Part shown: piece by piece, positions 47,244-58,538 of the stretch
How positions within the stretch are numbered: the first letter of the stretch is position 1
Layout: the number at the start of each line of letters is the position of its first letter
Source: Elephas maximus indicus
Taxonomy: Eukaryota; Chordata; Mammalia; Proboscidea; Elephantidae
NCBI RefSeq assembly: GCF_024166365.1
Contig: NC_064842.1
Coordinates: forward strand, 14,231,001 to 14,295,000
Direction: 5' to 3'
DNA: 64,000 nucleotides
Program-made: the position numbers and the translations under genes
The notes under the pieces: generated by a model
Told to the model about the DNA's origin: nothing
What the model saw: only the letters and a program-made list of their open reading frames with translations
Databases searched by the model: none

Positions 47244-47859
47244 GGGAGGGATGTGCTCCTGGAGCCCGTGGGATCGTTCTCTGGGGCTGGAAGTCAGAAT
47301 GAGATGCTGCAGAACTGAAAACCACTCTGTCATTTCTGGACCGTGACTTGTCCTGGGATCGTTTTTCACGGAGGTTCTGGAGAGTGACGGGGAGGTGAGC
47401 CGAGGCCAGCAGAGCACGTGGGCTGACTGTAGCTCAGCTCCTGGAGACAAATGTGCTCAGACCTGACATCTTGCCGTCTCGTTGATGGTCAGTTTTAGAA
47501 CCCAAAGTCATGCCCTGGGAAGGGGCAGGCCACTAAGGGACTGGTGCTGCTGCTGAGTGGCCCTCTCCAGCAAATTGCTGTATGGCTTTAGGGAAGTCCC
47601 TCCCTCTCTCTGGGACTTTTTTTTTTTTTTTTAATATAAGATGAGGGGACTGGACAAAGTGATTGCCAAGATCCTACCCAGCCTCCAGAGTTCTGTGGTT
47701 TGTCTACTCCTTGCTACCTGCGTCTTGATCTTTTCTCTTTCTCCTGCCATGGTTTTTCTTTTCCTGTGACCTTCCTGGGCATTCAGAGCCTTCCCTGGAG
47801 GGAATGTTTATCAGTTACCAAAAACAAAAACTCCAAAACAAAAAACAACAACAAAAACT
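47244..47859. other. Intronic, no feature
   Basis: Unique-looking, T-run at 47619-47632. Confidence 0.4.
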
Positions 47860-48049
47860 TATCAGGTTGACTCCGACTCTTGGCGACTCCATGTGTTTGT
47901 TACAGAGTAGGACTGCTCCATAGGGTTTTCTGGGCTGTAATCTTTATGGAAGCAGATCACCAGGTCTTTCTTCCACAGCACCACGGGGTGAGTTCGAACC
48001 GCCAACCTTTATGTTAGTAGGTAAGTGCAAACCGTTTGTACCACTGGGG
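47860..48049 (-). repeat. AfroSINE, older subfamily
   Basis: Minus-strand copy: tatcaggttgactccgactc to ccgtttgtaccactgggg, preceded by an A/C-rich tail from about 47818. Confidence 0.82.
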
Positions 48050-48763
48050 TTAAGGCTCTTAGAACCGGTTTTAGCCACCTTAAGCAAAAATAAATAAATA
48101 CAGGGATTTATGGAAAGGTTATTCAAGTGCTCATAGAAAGGACAGAAAGCCTGGAAAACAAGACATGAAACCAAACAGAATAACCAAGATTTAGATTGGT
48201 GCCACTCTTTCTTCTGCCTGGTGCCACTCCTAAGGACGGAGAGTCTTATGGGCCGAGTTTGAGACAGTGCTACCCTTTGGCCGTATGGGGTGGTACGAGC
48301 AAGCATGAGGGGTTCTCTAGGTACCTCTTGGGCTTCCCTGGTGGAAGGACGGGCACCTGGACACCCTCCCAGCAGGACTGCACACAAAGTGTGTGTGTTG
48401 GGGGGGGCGGTGATTCCCCAGAGGAAAGTAGACTGGTGTGGGACAGGGGCGTGGAAGCTGGTGAGCCAAAAGCCTGGACTCCACTTCACCGTTTTAACCT
48501 GTCGCCTCACCTGTATTCAGGGAAAGCAGCATTTTCTCTAAAGTAAACATCTTGTTGCCACAGACCCTGTGGTGTGTTCTCCCATGTGAGCTGCAGAAAG
48601 TCATCTCATTTCTCTTAATTTTCCTCTGGATGAAGAGTGGCTGTGCCCTGGCTAGGAAGATGGGCTTACTGGACTCCTGGCCCTAGTGTGGTTCCCATGG
48701 GTGATGACTGCACCCTGCCCCTTAGGAAAGTCCCCCTTTTCGTTATTAAAATGCGCTATGGAG
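48050..48763. other. Intronic, no gene
   Basis: Unique-looking. The 188-codon minus frame 47944-48510 overlaps a SINE and has no motif. Confidence 0.45.
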
Positions 48764-48971
48764 GGAATCAGGTCTCTAGGTGATAAAACGGTTACTACAC
48801 TCGGCTGCCAACTGAAAAGTTGAAAGTTTGAGTCCACCCAGAGGTGACTCGAAAGAAAGGCCTGGCAATCTACTTACAAAAAATCTGCCACTAAAAACTG
48901 TGGCGCACAATTTTACGCTGCTACACATGGCATTGTCAGGAGTCAGAGTCAACTCCACGGCTACTGGTTAA
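48764..48971 (+). repeat. AfroSINE, older subfamily
   Basis: Plus-strand copy: ggaatcaggtctctaggtga to tcaactccacggctactgg. Confidence 0.8.
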
Positions 48972-49207
48972 CTGGCATGAAGGAAATATGACACCTGTCC
49001 AGGCATGCGTCTCCTTTCTGTGCCTACAGCTTTTAGAGTCCACTTTGACCAGGGCCTTGCAGGACTTGAGCAAACCACCTTCTACCTGGAAGAAAGGAAC
49101 AGCAGTTGGGCGAATCAAGAATAAGAAAAAAGGTTTCTTGCCCGTTTGGTGTCTCCCAGCTTGTTTAGCCCCCAATTCTAGAGAATAATGGTAAATTGAA
49201 ACTCAGC
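48972..49207. other. Intronic, no feature
   Basis: Unique-looking. Confidence 0.4.
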
Positions 49208-49727
49208 TGTAATGGATTGAATTGTGTCCCCCCAAAATATGTGTTAACTTGGTTAGGCCGTGTGTGGTTGTCCTCCATTTGGTGATTTTCCTGTGGTGTT
49301 ATAAACCATAATCTCTGCCTGTGGTTAAAAGGATTAGGGTGGGATTATAACACCGCTCTTACCCAGGTCACTGCCCTGATTCAATGTAAAGGGAGTTTCC
49401 CTGCAGCGTGGCCTGCACCACCTTTTATCTCTCAAGAGATAAAGGGAAGCTAGCAGAGTTGGGGACCTCATACCACCGAGAAAGCAGCACCAGGAGCAGA
49501 GCGGGTCCTTTGGACCCGGGATCCCTGCACCCGAGAAGCTCCTTACCAGGGGAAGATTGAGGACAAGGACCTTCCTTCAGAGCCGAGAGAGAGAGAAAGC
49601 CTTCCCCTCGAGCTGACACCCTGAATTTGGACCTGTAACCTACTAGACTGTGAGGAAATAAATTTCTCTTTGTTAAAACTATCCACTTGTGGTATCTCTG
49701 TTATGGCAGCACTAGATGACTAAGACA
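49208..49727 (+). mobile_element. Solo LTR, MaLR-like family, 520 bp
   Basis: Copy 4: starts tgtaatggattgaattgtgt and ends gatgactaagaca, so TG...CA ends. Flanks are (t/c)cagc (49203-49207 and 49728-49732). An aataaattt poly(A)-signal block is at 49658-49666. The best-preserved copy of the four by eye. Confidence 0.87.
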
Positions 49728-49964
49728 CCAGCTCTTCCTTTTCCCCTTCTTCTTACTTTCCCCTTTGGAGGGCAAACCCCTGCTCCCCAGTGCCCCCCTC
49801 ATCTTGAGACATTCCTGTTGCCCCGTCTTGCCCGTGCTGAGCAGATGTGCGTGCTGAGCAGATGTGCTCAGTTTCACTTGCCTGCATCCTGTAGAGCCAG
49901 GGAAAGGAGCCCCCTCCCCCAGCCCTGTGTGCACACTTAATATGCCCCCTCTGCATCCCCCCAG
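49728..49964. other. Intronic, C-rich, leads into the candidate cassette exon
   Basis: C-rich with no gene; its last bases form the possible acceptor. Confidence 0.4.
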
Positions 49965-50015
49965 GAGCTGCTTTCTTATAATCAGCAAAGTTTGCAAATT
50001 CCACCACCATACAGG
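49965..50015 (+). other. Possible cassette exon, 51 nt, in CNIH3 intron 1
   Basis: A pyrimidine-rich stretch ending ctgcatccccccag (49951-49964) is followed by 51 nt and then a near-consensus donor (acagg|gtgagt, 50016-50021). Read in the phase left by CNIH3 exon 1, the segment is open for all 17 codons (ELLSYNQQSLQIPPPYR). It shows no obvious repeat. This peptide is not in the CNIH3 protein as I know it, so it may be a chance decoy; only the splice signals, length and open phase support it. Confidence 0.25.
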
Positions 50016-50021
50016 GTGAGT

Positions 50022-50734
50022 ACTTTGTGCTGTAAACGGGAGGCGGCATCAATTGTCTCCCGCGGGGAGAGGCGACATGATGGCTCAGAGCTGTGCTGTG
50101 TGCTGGCACCTCCGTTAAAATTAGTTCCTTCTCACCGTTCTAGGATTGCCATAAAGGAACCACATGAAGTTTGGTGTGGCAGGATTATTAAAGCCAAGAG
50201 AGAAATGACTCTAGGAACAGCATGGCTTTTTCAAGAATTAAGAACCATTGAGCCTCAGGGAGGAAAACAAAGGGCAGGGAAATGGGAGAGGGACATGGAC
50301 TCAGAGTACCTCGGAGCACAGCCGAGCTGGTCGTGGGCCACGGAGCTGAGCACCCCGCCTACACCAAGAGTGTGATTGTTGCTGCCTGCTAGCTAGTTCT
50401 TGGTCTTTCAGTTTTGTCTGTCTTATATCAAAATACTGAGTGGAAGATTTTGTTCAGGATAAAAAAACAACAGGACAAACCCATACCCAAGGCAGAAAAG
50501 GATTTGGGGTCCAGGGCTGAGCCAGGAGCAGCTGTGGCAGTCCCATAGGGAGGCGCGTGCATAGTTCTCTCCCGTGGACCCCCCCACGTCCTGCACTGGC
50601 CTGATTGCATGGTCCTTTGCTTAATGGGTTAACAAGTTGGGTGGACTTGCTTTACTGTTTGCTGGTTTCTTTTAACTTGACTGACACTGAGGAAGGAGGA
50701 CTGAGTTATATCACCATACAGTGCTTGAGCCCCA
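50022..50734. other. Intronic, no gene
   Basis: Unique-looking, mildly GC-rich at 50040-50110. Confidence 0.4.
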
Positions 50735-50920
50735 ATGCCTAAAGGGACCGACAGTCATCTGATTAAATCTCTCATTTTGTAAATGAGGTTACTTTAAGCT
50801 GGAGAGGTGAAGCGACTTCCCTGAGGTCGCACGGCTGGTTTATGGTAGAGCTTCCAGGGCAACGGTGGGTTTCCCAATTCTCACACCGGTGCTCTTTCTC
50901 CAGTCCCAGGGGTTTCATCA
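50735..50920 (+). repeat. MIR SINE
   Basis: cattttgtaaatgaggttac, ctgaggtcgcacggctggtt and caccggtgctctttc follow MIR order. Confidence 0.65.
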
Positions 50921-50987
50921 GACAGCTGCTGTGTTTTAAAGCACCGTAAATAAAGAGTAAAAATGTGTCTACTTGATCTTTTCTTGT

Positions 50988-51285
50988 TAGCTGCCATCGA
51001 GTTGGCTCTAACTCATGGTGACCTTCTTTATGCACAACGGAATGAAACGTTGCCTGGTCCTGCTGCATCTTATCGGACAGTATTCTGTTGTGACCCATAG
51101 AGTTTTCATTGACTGATTTTCAGAAGTAAATCACCAGGCCTTTCTTCCTAGTCTGTCCTAGTCTGGAGGCCCCGCTGAAACCTGTCCGCCATGGGTGGCC
51201 CTGCTGGTATTTGAAATACTGGTGGCATAGCTTCCAGCAACACAGCAACACACAAGCCACCACAGTAGGACAAACTGACAGGCAG
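50988..51285 (-). repeat. RTE-related SINE-like repeat
   Basis: Minus-strand relative of the 34379 element: agctgccatcgagttggctc at the tail end, gtatttgaaatactggtggc and cagcaacacacaagccacca toward its 5' end. Confidence 0.65.
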
Positions 51286-51849
51286 TGAATTCCATCTCTA
51301 CACCATATTAATTCTTCATACTTTCTCCCTGTCTCATAGTCAAATTTTATGACATCTGGCTGTTTACTAGATGAGCTAAAGAGAAAAACGTTAATAGAAT
51401 TAAGAAGCGCACATATTGAGTCCACCCCCATATTTAAGATATTAGCCCTAGGGAAGACATGTATTAGTTGTTTTTAAACGTTCATTCATTTGCGAGCGGT
51501 GCATTCTGTAGTGTGCACGGAAGCTTCCATCCGAGGAGACCCGGCGTGCACATGCAGCCCTAATGCGGAGTGTGAGAAAAGGTACTGTGACAGGAGAAAG
51601 GACTCCTGGGCGCCTGTCCCCAGACCTCCTCTGTGTGTGCTTCTGATCACTGACAATTCAGGTTACCTTGCTCTGGGTTGCAGAGACCCCTTTCTAGGGT
51701 CTTTCTGTCTCACTGTATTCTGAATTATGGGGTCGCCCTCTGTCTTCTTCTCACGTAACAGGTTTCATGCAAAAAAGTGGTCCCATGCCTTTCTGGGAGC
51801 AGTTTAGCACTGGTCTTCTTGCTGGTCTTTAGAAGGTCTTTGTAAACTA
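51286..51849. other. Intronic, no feature
   Basis: Unique-looking. Confidence 0.4.
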
Positions 51850-52040
51850 TTGGATTCCCCGGGAGATGCAAACGGTTAGTGCTTTTGGCTGTTAACCAAA
51901 AGGTTGGAGGTTCAGATTCACCCAGAGCTGCCTCAGAAGTCTGATCTGCTTCTGAAAAATCAGCCTTTGAAAACCCTATGGCCACAGTTCTACTCGGACA
52001 CACACGGGTCACCATGAGTTGGAATCGACTATAAGGCAAC
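51850..52040 (+). repeat. AfroSINE, older subfamily
   Basis: Plus-strand copy: ggattccccgggagatgc to ggaatcgactataaggcaac, followed by a (TG)8 run at 52041-52056. Confidence 0.83.
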
Positions 52041-52074
52041 TGTGTGTGTGTGTGTGTTTTTAATGGGGGAATTG

Positions 52075-52870
52075 TCTGCTTATTTATTTATTTTTACCTA
52101 AGTTTTATTTATTTTGCTGTTGGTGGTGAGATATACACAACAAAACATACACCAATTCAACAGTTTCTACATGTGCCATTTAGTGACATTGATTACATTC
52201 TTTGAGTTGCCCAACTCCTTTTCTGAGTTGTTCCTCTCCCTTTAACGTAAACTCACTGCCTGCTAAGGTTCTGTCTAATCTTTCGAGTTGCTGTTATCAA
52301 TTGGATCCCATTTTAATAGTTCTTAGAAGAGCATAACGCTCAAGGCAGACCTTTTGTCAAGCTAGACGTAGTTTCGTTTTAAGATGACGTTGGGATATTT
52401 TTGGTTTTAAGGTTTAAAGATTATCTCAGTACAATTGTTTCAGGGGTTCATCTATCCTCCGTGGCTCTAGAAAATCTAGAGCCCATGAGAATATGAAATT
52501 CTGTTCTGCATTTTCCCCCTTTTGATCAGGATGCTTCGATGGAATCTTTGATCAAAATGTTCAGTAATGGTAGCTGGGCACCATCCAGTTCTTCTGGTCT
52601 CATGGCACAGGAAGCAGTTAGCCACACATTCCATATCCTCCTCCTATTCCTGACTCCTTTCTTCCTCTGTTGTTCCGGGTGAATAAAGACCAGCTGTCAT
52701 GCCTTGGATGTCTGCTTGCAATCTTTTAAGACCCAGGCACTATACAATCAATGAGGAGGTAGAACAGAAGCACGAAACACCTTATCAGGCCAATTACCTG
52801 GGATGTCCCACGAAACCATGACCCTAAACCTCCAAACCGAAGAACCAAACCCATGAGGTGTTTGGTTGTA
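52075..52870 (-). repeat. L1 3' UTR, older copy
   Basis: Minus-strand relative of the 12085 L1 3' UTR: ccatccagttcttctggtct, ctgcttgcaatcttttaaga and ggccaattacctgggatgtc all have counterparts there, but it is more diverged. No coding part. Confidence 0.7.
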
Positions 52871-54300
52871 CATAAACAGACCCAACGGCTACTCTTTTTT
52901 TTTTTTTTTTTTGGTCATTGTTGTAAATGTTTCCATCACACAGCTGGTTTTGTGTAAACCACCAACGAAGCCATGCCTTTTTCCAGGAGAAGACCGCTCC
53001 CTTTGTTGTAGTTAGTGTCCTGTGACTCAGTACAGCCTTAAAGGACACATGGTCACGAGCAGGACCATGGCTGGTTTGTCACTAAGTGGCCAGTTGAGGT
53101 TTTGTTGGTCACGTTGTCACCGTGTTACTTACCAACGTCATAGCTGAGCTGTGATGGTATAATCTCGGGTGGCTCCTCAGAGGCCCTTCGTTCTCTTAGC
53201 CTTTCATTTGATCCCCTTGGCCTATGGTCATCTCCCACTTGCTCCCCCGCGCCCCCCCCCGCCAGGGACACATATAACCCTTACCTTCAGAGAGCAGTTA
53301 GATTTGCTTGTGGCTTCCATGCTTTTAAAATTGACGAATATGAAAGAAATGAAAATGAATCAAGTGGCATTTCCTGTTTATAGTGTCTCCAGGATAGAAA
53401 TCCTGCTTTTGTGTATAACTGAAGTATTTCCTGCTGTAACAATGAAGGAGAGAAAACATTCATGAAATGGAATCTGGGTGAATGCTCTACATCCTACAAA
53501 GATGGATGCCAGCACACCGGGGGCTGAGCAGGGCTCACCTGTGCTTCAGATGGTAAACTCATGAGTGCCAACCCCGACCTTTGGGAGGCTTTACGCTCTG
53601 TGCTGAGAGATTGTGAACCAGCCTGGGGAGAGGCGGGGTAGTCAGTGGGAGGATGCAAGCTAGAGGTTGAAAGCCACTTGGAGACTCCCAGAAGAGTAGG
53701 GAGGTTGATAAGGCCTTGGTCTAGGCCTTGTCTCCAGAAGTTTTTTCCAGAAACTTCCAGGAGGCTCAGCAGACTGCAAGCCCCGCCCACCAGGAGGTGC
53801 ATCCAGACAGCCAGGTGGATTCTCTTGCGCCCCCTTGTGGCCCATTCTTTCCTGTCAGGCCTGACCTGAATTTGGTGTTAGAGCCCTCCTCTGGTTTGCC
53901 CTTCCTGACTTTACCAGCCTTGCCCCACCTTTCTGGGCATTGGTTTCCTGCTCTGTAAAAGGAGAGGCTGCAGGGCTGGTGGTTCCTCTAGCTGGCTGTG
54001 TGTCGATCACCTCTGACCTCACCCCTAGACATTGGTCAGGGGTTCTTGGGTAGAGTCCAGGACTCTGAATTTTTAAAAAGCTCCCAGGGGATTTGGACAT
54101 ATGGGCAGCATTAGAAGCTTCAAGAAGCACTCAGCTGGGGGATCTCTCTGACACTCTGTGACCCTTTGAGCCTTATTCCCTCATTTTAGGACCCCATATT
54201 AAATAAAGTTAATCACCTCACTGTACGTTCATACTCTGTTTAATCTCAAATCTGTACCTCCAGCACGTCATTATTTCCTTTACTTGGGCTTTCAATTTTC
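52871..54300. other. Intronic, no gene
   Basis: About 1.4 kb unique-looking, T-run at 52893-52911, C-rich 53240-53265. Confidence 0.45.
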
Positions 54301-54305
54301 TACCA

Positions 54306-54488
54306 ATCCACAGTGCCTTCTCCAGTCCACAGTGCCTTCTCCAGTCCACAGTGCCTTCTCCAGTCCACAGTGCCTTCTCCAATCCATAGTGCCTTCTCCA
54401 ATCCCTAGTGCCTTCTGCAATCCACAGTGCCTTCTCCAATCCACAGTGCCTTCTCCAGTCCACAGTGCCTTCTCCAATCCATAGTGCC
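54306..54488. repeat. 19-bp minisatellite, about 9-10 copies
   Basis: Unit ccttctccagtccacagtg with small variants (aatcc, atagtg). The cagtgcc landmark recurs at 54311, 54330 and 54349. Since 19 is not a multiple of three, each strand shows a 19-residue periodic frame (such as GEGTVDWRRHCGLEKALW) that is an artefact. Confidence 0.95.
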
Positions 54489-54585
54489 ACTTCTGTACCT
54501 TCTCAGGGAAGCTTCCCATGATTTGCTTCTTACCTGTGGTTCCTTTAGATTCAGGGCTTTTACATCTTCGAGGTGACATACAGAT

Positions 54586-54781
54586 AAAACCAGATGCTGT
54601 TGAGTCGTAAGTCGTGACCACCCCGTGCATGTCCCAGTAGAACTGTGCTCTGTAAGTTTTCGATGGCTGGCTTTTTGGAACAGGATCACTAGACCCTTCT
54701 TCTGAGGCACCTCTGGGTGGGCTCTGGACTCCAACCTCTCAGCAACCAAGCACTTTAACCATCTGCCCCGCCCAGGGACTC
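54586..54781 (-). repeat. AfroSINE, older subfamily
   Basis: Minus-strand copy: aaaaccagatgctgttgagt to tgccccgcccagggactc. A (TG)n run lies just right at 54795-54813. Confidence 0.82.
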
Positions 54782-56424
54782 ACTGACTCTCTGTATGTGT
54801 GTGTGTGTGTGTGGTGTGTATAATCTCACCACATGGATCAAGACTTGATCTTTTGCTCAGGAATGTATTCTCATGCAGTTTTGTGTGTGAATTCTCTTTC
54901 CCCAGTAAGAAGATAAAGTCCTTGAGTGTCCTTCTTACACAGCAAGGAGCAGGCTCTGACCTCAGTCTTCCAAGGGAAAAAGACTACCGGCTTAGCACTC
55001 TCGTTTGAGCAAATTTTCAGATACATCCTTACATGTCTGAAGACTGTGGGGGATCCCGTGGGCCCCTCCTCACCCTCCCTTTGCTGGCAGGAGTGGGAGT
55101 GGGTGTGGCTGAACTGACGCTCTGTCTGGTACCTGTGTTTCCCTTCCGTTTCCTCTCCCTCTTTTTCCTTGTGTGAAACCTGCCTGGGGCACCCTGCGCT
55201 AGACGACCTTGTGTGTGTGCCAGCTCCCAAGGAGCAAGGGAATGTGAACTTCCTCAGCCTCCTCCACCCCTGTGTGCCCTGCTTTTCTCTTCTGGAGGAT
55301 AAGGGGGCTGGGTGTGGTGACAGCTGAAGCCCCTTTCAGCTCTCATGCTGAAGAAAGCCTGACATCCCCGAAACTCCTCCCAGCTCTGAGCCCTTCAACA
55401 ACAGTTCCCCCTGAGAGGCAATTTGACAACATGCTCCTTAGACAAGCCCTTTCTTTGCAAAGGATGCTGGTGTCAAGTTTGTCTGGAGAAGCTTGGTGAG
55501 CTCTCTGGTGATTCAGATGCTACGAGACTCTCTGAGCCCTTTGTGTCTCTCCGGAGCCTGTGATTGAATAATTTATTTACGCCTCAGCACGCCTGCTTCC
55601 TTTCTCCAGCTCTTGTCTGCTCATTAGTGTCAGTGCCCAGAGTGGGCAGGGGCCAGAGGAGAAAGGCAAACGAAAATCCCTCTGCTGGCTGCCTGCTGTT
55701 GTGAGGTGGGCGCGAGGGGCGTGGGTGGGCAGCACTGAACCCAGTGACAGAAGCTTGGGTGAGGATTGGAGGGTCTCCACCACCAGCTGTCAAGATTCCC
55801 GTTGTGTCTGTCACCCCCTGAAGAAGGCTGAGTGGCCGTGAAGGGGCTGGGGCTGTTTGGGGCTGAAAGGCAGTTGCTTGGCGTTTTCTAAGCAACAGAC
55901 CTGAAGGTGAGGGAGGAAGCAGCTGATGGTGGGGAAGAACGGAGGTGCGGCGTTTCCCGGGAAATACTGGACATTGGGCAGAGCGTGCACCGAGCTATTT
56001 TACTTTCTGTGTGCTGTATTTGCTTCCTTGACCAGGCAAACGCGATTCCCCAGGGGTTGCAGTGTAACTGGGCTGTAAATACACCGCGATTACAGCCTTT
56101 TGAGGCTCGCGTGGTGGAGCTCCTGAGGGGCGGTGCCTAGGCTAAGCCCCGCCCCCAGGGGCCTGGCTCCACCCCGCAGCTGCCCTTGAACTGCGCCACC
56201 TGCTGTATGGCAAGTGCGTTAGCCCCACCTGAAGGGCAGGTCCTGCAGCACCTGCAGGAGGAAGGCGAAGGGAGGTGGAGAGAACCTTCCCCTCTGAGGC
56301 AATGCGCTCCTTGCCCAGCGGTCATTTCCCAGGAATACTGCTGGGAATTCTCCCCTGCCTGCTTCCTCCCAGATGACGTCTCTGGATTCCTTGCTTTAAG
56401 TCATCGGTGCTGTCCGCTCTGGGG
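54782..56424. other. Intronic, no gene; GC-rich patch at 56.1-56.3 kb
   Basis: Unique-looking. 55500-55650 and 56100-56300 look non-repetitive, and the latter is GC-rich with a ccccgccccc box at 56147-56156. No coding frame is supported. Confidence 0.4.
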
Positions 56425-56667
56425 GCAGTGGTGGTTCAGAGGTAGAGGTCTCGCTGACTATGTGGGAGACCGGGGTTCAATTCCCAGCCAATGCCCCTCA
56501 CGCGCAGCCACCACCCATTTGTCCTTGGAGGCTGGCGTATTGCTGTGATGGATCAGAACGGTCTGATCCCCAGCTGGTCATGGGGATGGTGCAGGACTGG
56601 CAGCGTTTTGTTTTGTTGTGCATGGGGTCACTATGAGTTGGGGCCGACTGGATGGGAGCTGACAACA
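56425..56667 (+). repeat. tRNA-Gly-headed SINE
   Basis: Best tRNA head of the family: gcagtggtggttcagaggta (A-box region, 56425-56444), ggttcaattcc (B box, 56474-56484). Tail ggggccgactggatgggag. It shows the mid-body deletion typical of shorter copies. Confidence 0.85.
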
Positions 56668-57545
56668 AATCCTGTTCCCAGGCACGTAGGAGCAAAGCCC
56701 TGGAGGCATCTCCAGAGAACTCTTTGCCTCTCCATCACGCCAGTCCAGTTGGTCAATTATCAGGGCCTTTTCTGGTCTTTGCTTTCCATTCCAGCTACGG
56801 AGACCTCAATTTCTTGGCCCCCAAAGGAAGCCAGGAACCACCACCCCCGTGACTAATCAATATGATGATGTCTGAATGGGAAACGTTTTTAAGAGCACAC
56901 ATTCCATAGGGGGGGCCCCTGCTTAGGCAGCTCCCGCGGGCTTCCAGGGTCTATTCTGAGCGCTGGCCCGTTTCTCGAGCGAAGGATGCCAACTCAGAGG
57001 GTGCGGCCTCATCCCACAACACGTGTTTTCTCCTCTGCATATGCTTTGTCAGGTTCCACTTCCTTAGCATCTCTGTCACCATAGTGGCCTGTCCCACGTC
57101 CAAGAATTCTCTGAAGCTCCTAGCCCCTCACCTTACCATCTGTCGTTCATGGAAAAACAAGAGGCTATTTTTAATGGAGACATAATAGGTTAATGGAGAA
57201 ATAAAGAAGTTTCCAACTGAGAATCCTGGGGCAGTGCTCCTCTGTTTGTCAAGAAAGTTAACAGCTAAATCATCTTAGGACTATCTGCCATCCAGTCGTC
57301 TATGGCAGCCTCCCTTCTGTCTGCTCTCTCCTCCCTGATGACGGATAATTGATTCGCAAAACAAGTGGAAGCTGTAGGTTTGTTCCTTACTCATCTGGTG
57401 TCCTGTTCAGAGTATTCCTTACAGGTGTAGCAGACCAGCGGTTCTCAAACTTCAGCGAGCATGTGAATCACCAGGGAACTCGCAAAAATCGGACTGTGAC
57501 TCTTGCTCTTGGAGATTCTGGTTTGGGAGGTCTGGCTGTGTCAGT
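56668..57545. other. Intronic, no gene
   Basis: Unique-looking. Confidence 0.4.
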
Positions 57546-58020
57546 TTGAATGCAGACACTTGTTAGATAATGGTATTTTACCTACCGTGCTATTTCGTGT
57601 AAGGTATGATGGCTAGATATTACTAGACTAGGCACTGTTTTAACTCACTTAATTGTCACAATGTCCTATCATGAAGATACTATTATTATCCCCAAGGAGC
57701 CCTGGTGAGACAATGGTTCATTGCTCAGCTACTAACCCTGAAAGGTCGGCCGCGTGAACCCACCGTTGGCTCAGTGGGAGAAAAGACCTGGTGATCTGCT
57801 CCCACATAGATTACAGCCTTGGAAACTCTGTGGGGCGGTTCTGCTCTGTGCCACAGGGTCGCTATGAGTCAGAAGGGACTTAATAGCACACAACAATAAC
57901 ATTCTTATCCCCATCTTACAGAAATAGAGGCAATAGATAGTGAGTGGCTGAACCAGGATTATTTCTAGGCATTCTGACCTCAGAGTGTGGCTCCGTACTC
58001 TCATCCTTCTCTGCCTCTCT
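57546..58020 (+). repeat. MIR SINE split by an AfroSINE
   Basis: Left arm aactcacttaattgtcacaa to attattatcccca, right arm catcttacagaaatagaggc to actctcatccttc. An AfroSINE lies between them. Confidence 0.7.
57695..57900 (+). repeat. AfroSINE inside MIR, with 13-bp target duplication
   Basis: Young-type copy flanked by att(a/c)ttatcccca at 57682-57694 and 57901-57913, one mismatch. Confidence 0.9.
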
Positions 58021-58379
58021 GCTGAGCTGTGCCTTCTGGGCAACTATTTCAGACACTCTGTGCTCTGTAGGTAGAGGTTTTATTTATTTTTTAAGAGAAT
58101 GGTTGGTATTTCTGATTTCTCATAGTCCTAGAACTGCATATGCATCAGAGTAGTTCTGGTGAAAGAAAACCCAAAAATGATTGGATCCTCCATCTCAGGA
58201 TAGAAAACCCAAACCTATGAGAGAAGAGGTTGGGGGCTAGGCAGGAACCTGGTGAAGGCGTGGAAGGAGTCGTTGGGACATCGTGAACTGATGCCCCTCT
58301 GAGCAATAATTTCTAAGAGAGCTCCAGACGGAAGCTTGTTAATGCAACTGAACATATAAGTCAAGGTGCGTCCCTACTC
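58021..58379. other. Intronic, no feature
   Basis: Unique-looking. Confidence 0.4.
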
Positions 58380-58538
58380 CAAAAAACCCATTGCCATCGA
58401 GTCGATTCTGACTCATAGCAATCCTATAAGACAGAGTAGAACAGCCCCATAGGGTTTCCAAGGAGCGGCTGGTGGATTTGAACTGCTGACCTTTGGGGTA
58501 GCAGACGAGCTCTTAACCACTGAGCCATCAAGGCTCCC
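58380..58538 (-). repeat. AfroSINE
   Basis: Full-length young-type copy: aaaacccattgccatcgagt to gagccatcaaggctccc. Confidence 0.9.

Noticed and set aside
46883-47325. 139- and 134-codon repetitive frames
   Set aside because: Produced by the 51-bp minisatellite, whose unit is a multiple of three.
47944-48510. 188-codon minus frame
   Set aside because: Starts in unique DNA and ends in an AfroSINE; no motif, and no splice or promoter context.
54218-54749. Periodic 90- to 114-codon minus frames
   Set aside because: Produced by the 19-bp minisatellite.
56425-56500. tRNA-Gly gene
   Set aside because: A and B boxes are present but the anticodon and acceptor arms are degenerate and the sequence continues as a SINE body; it is a SINE head.
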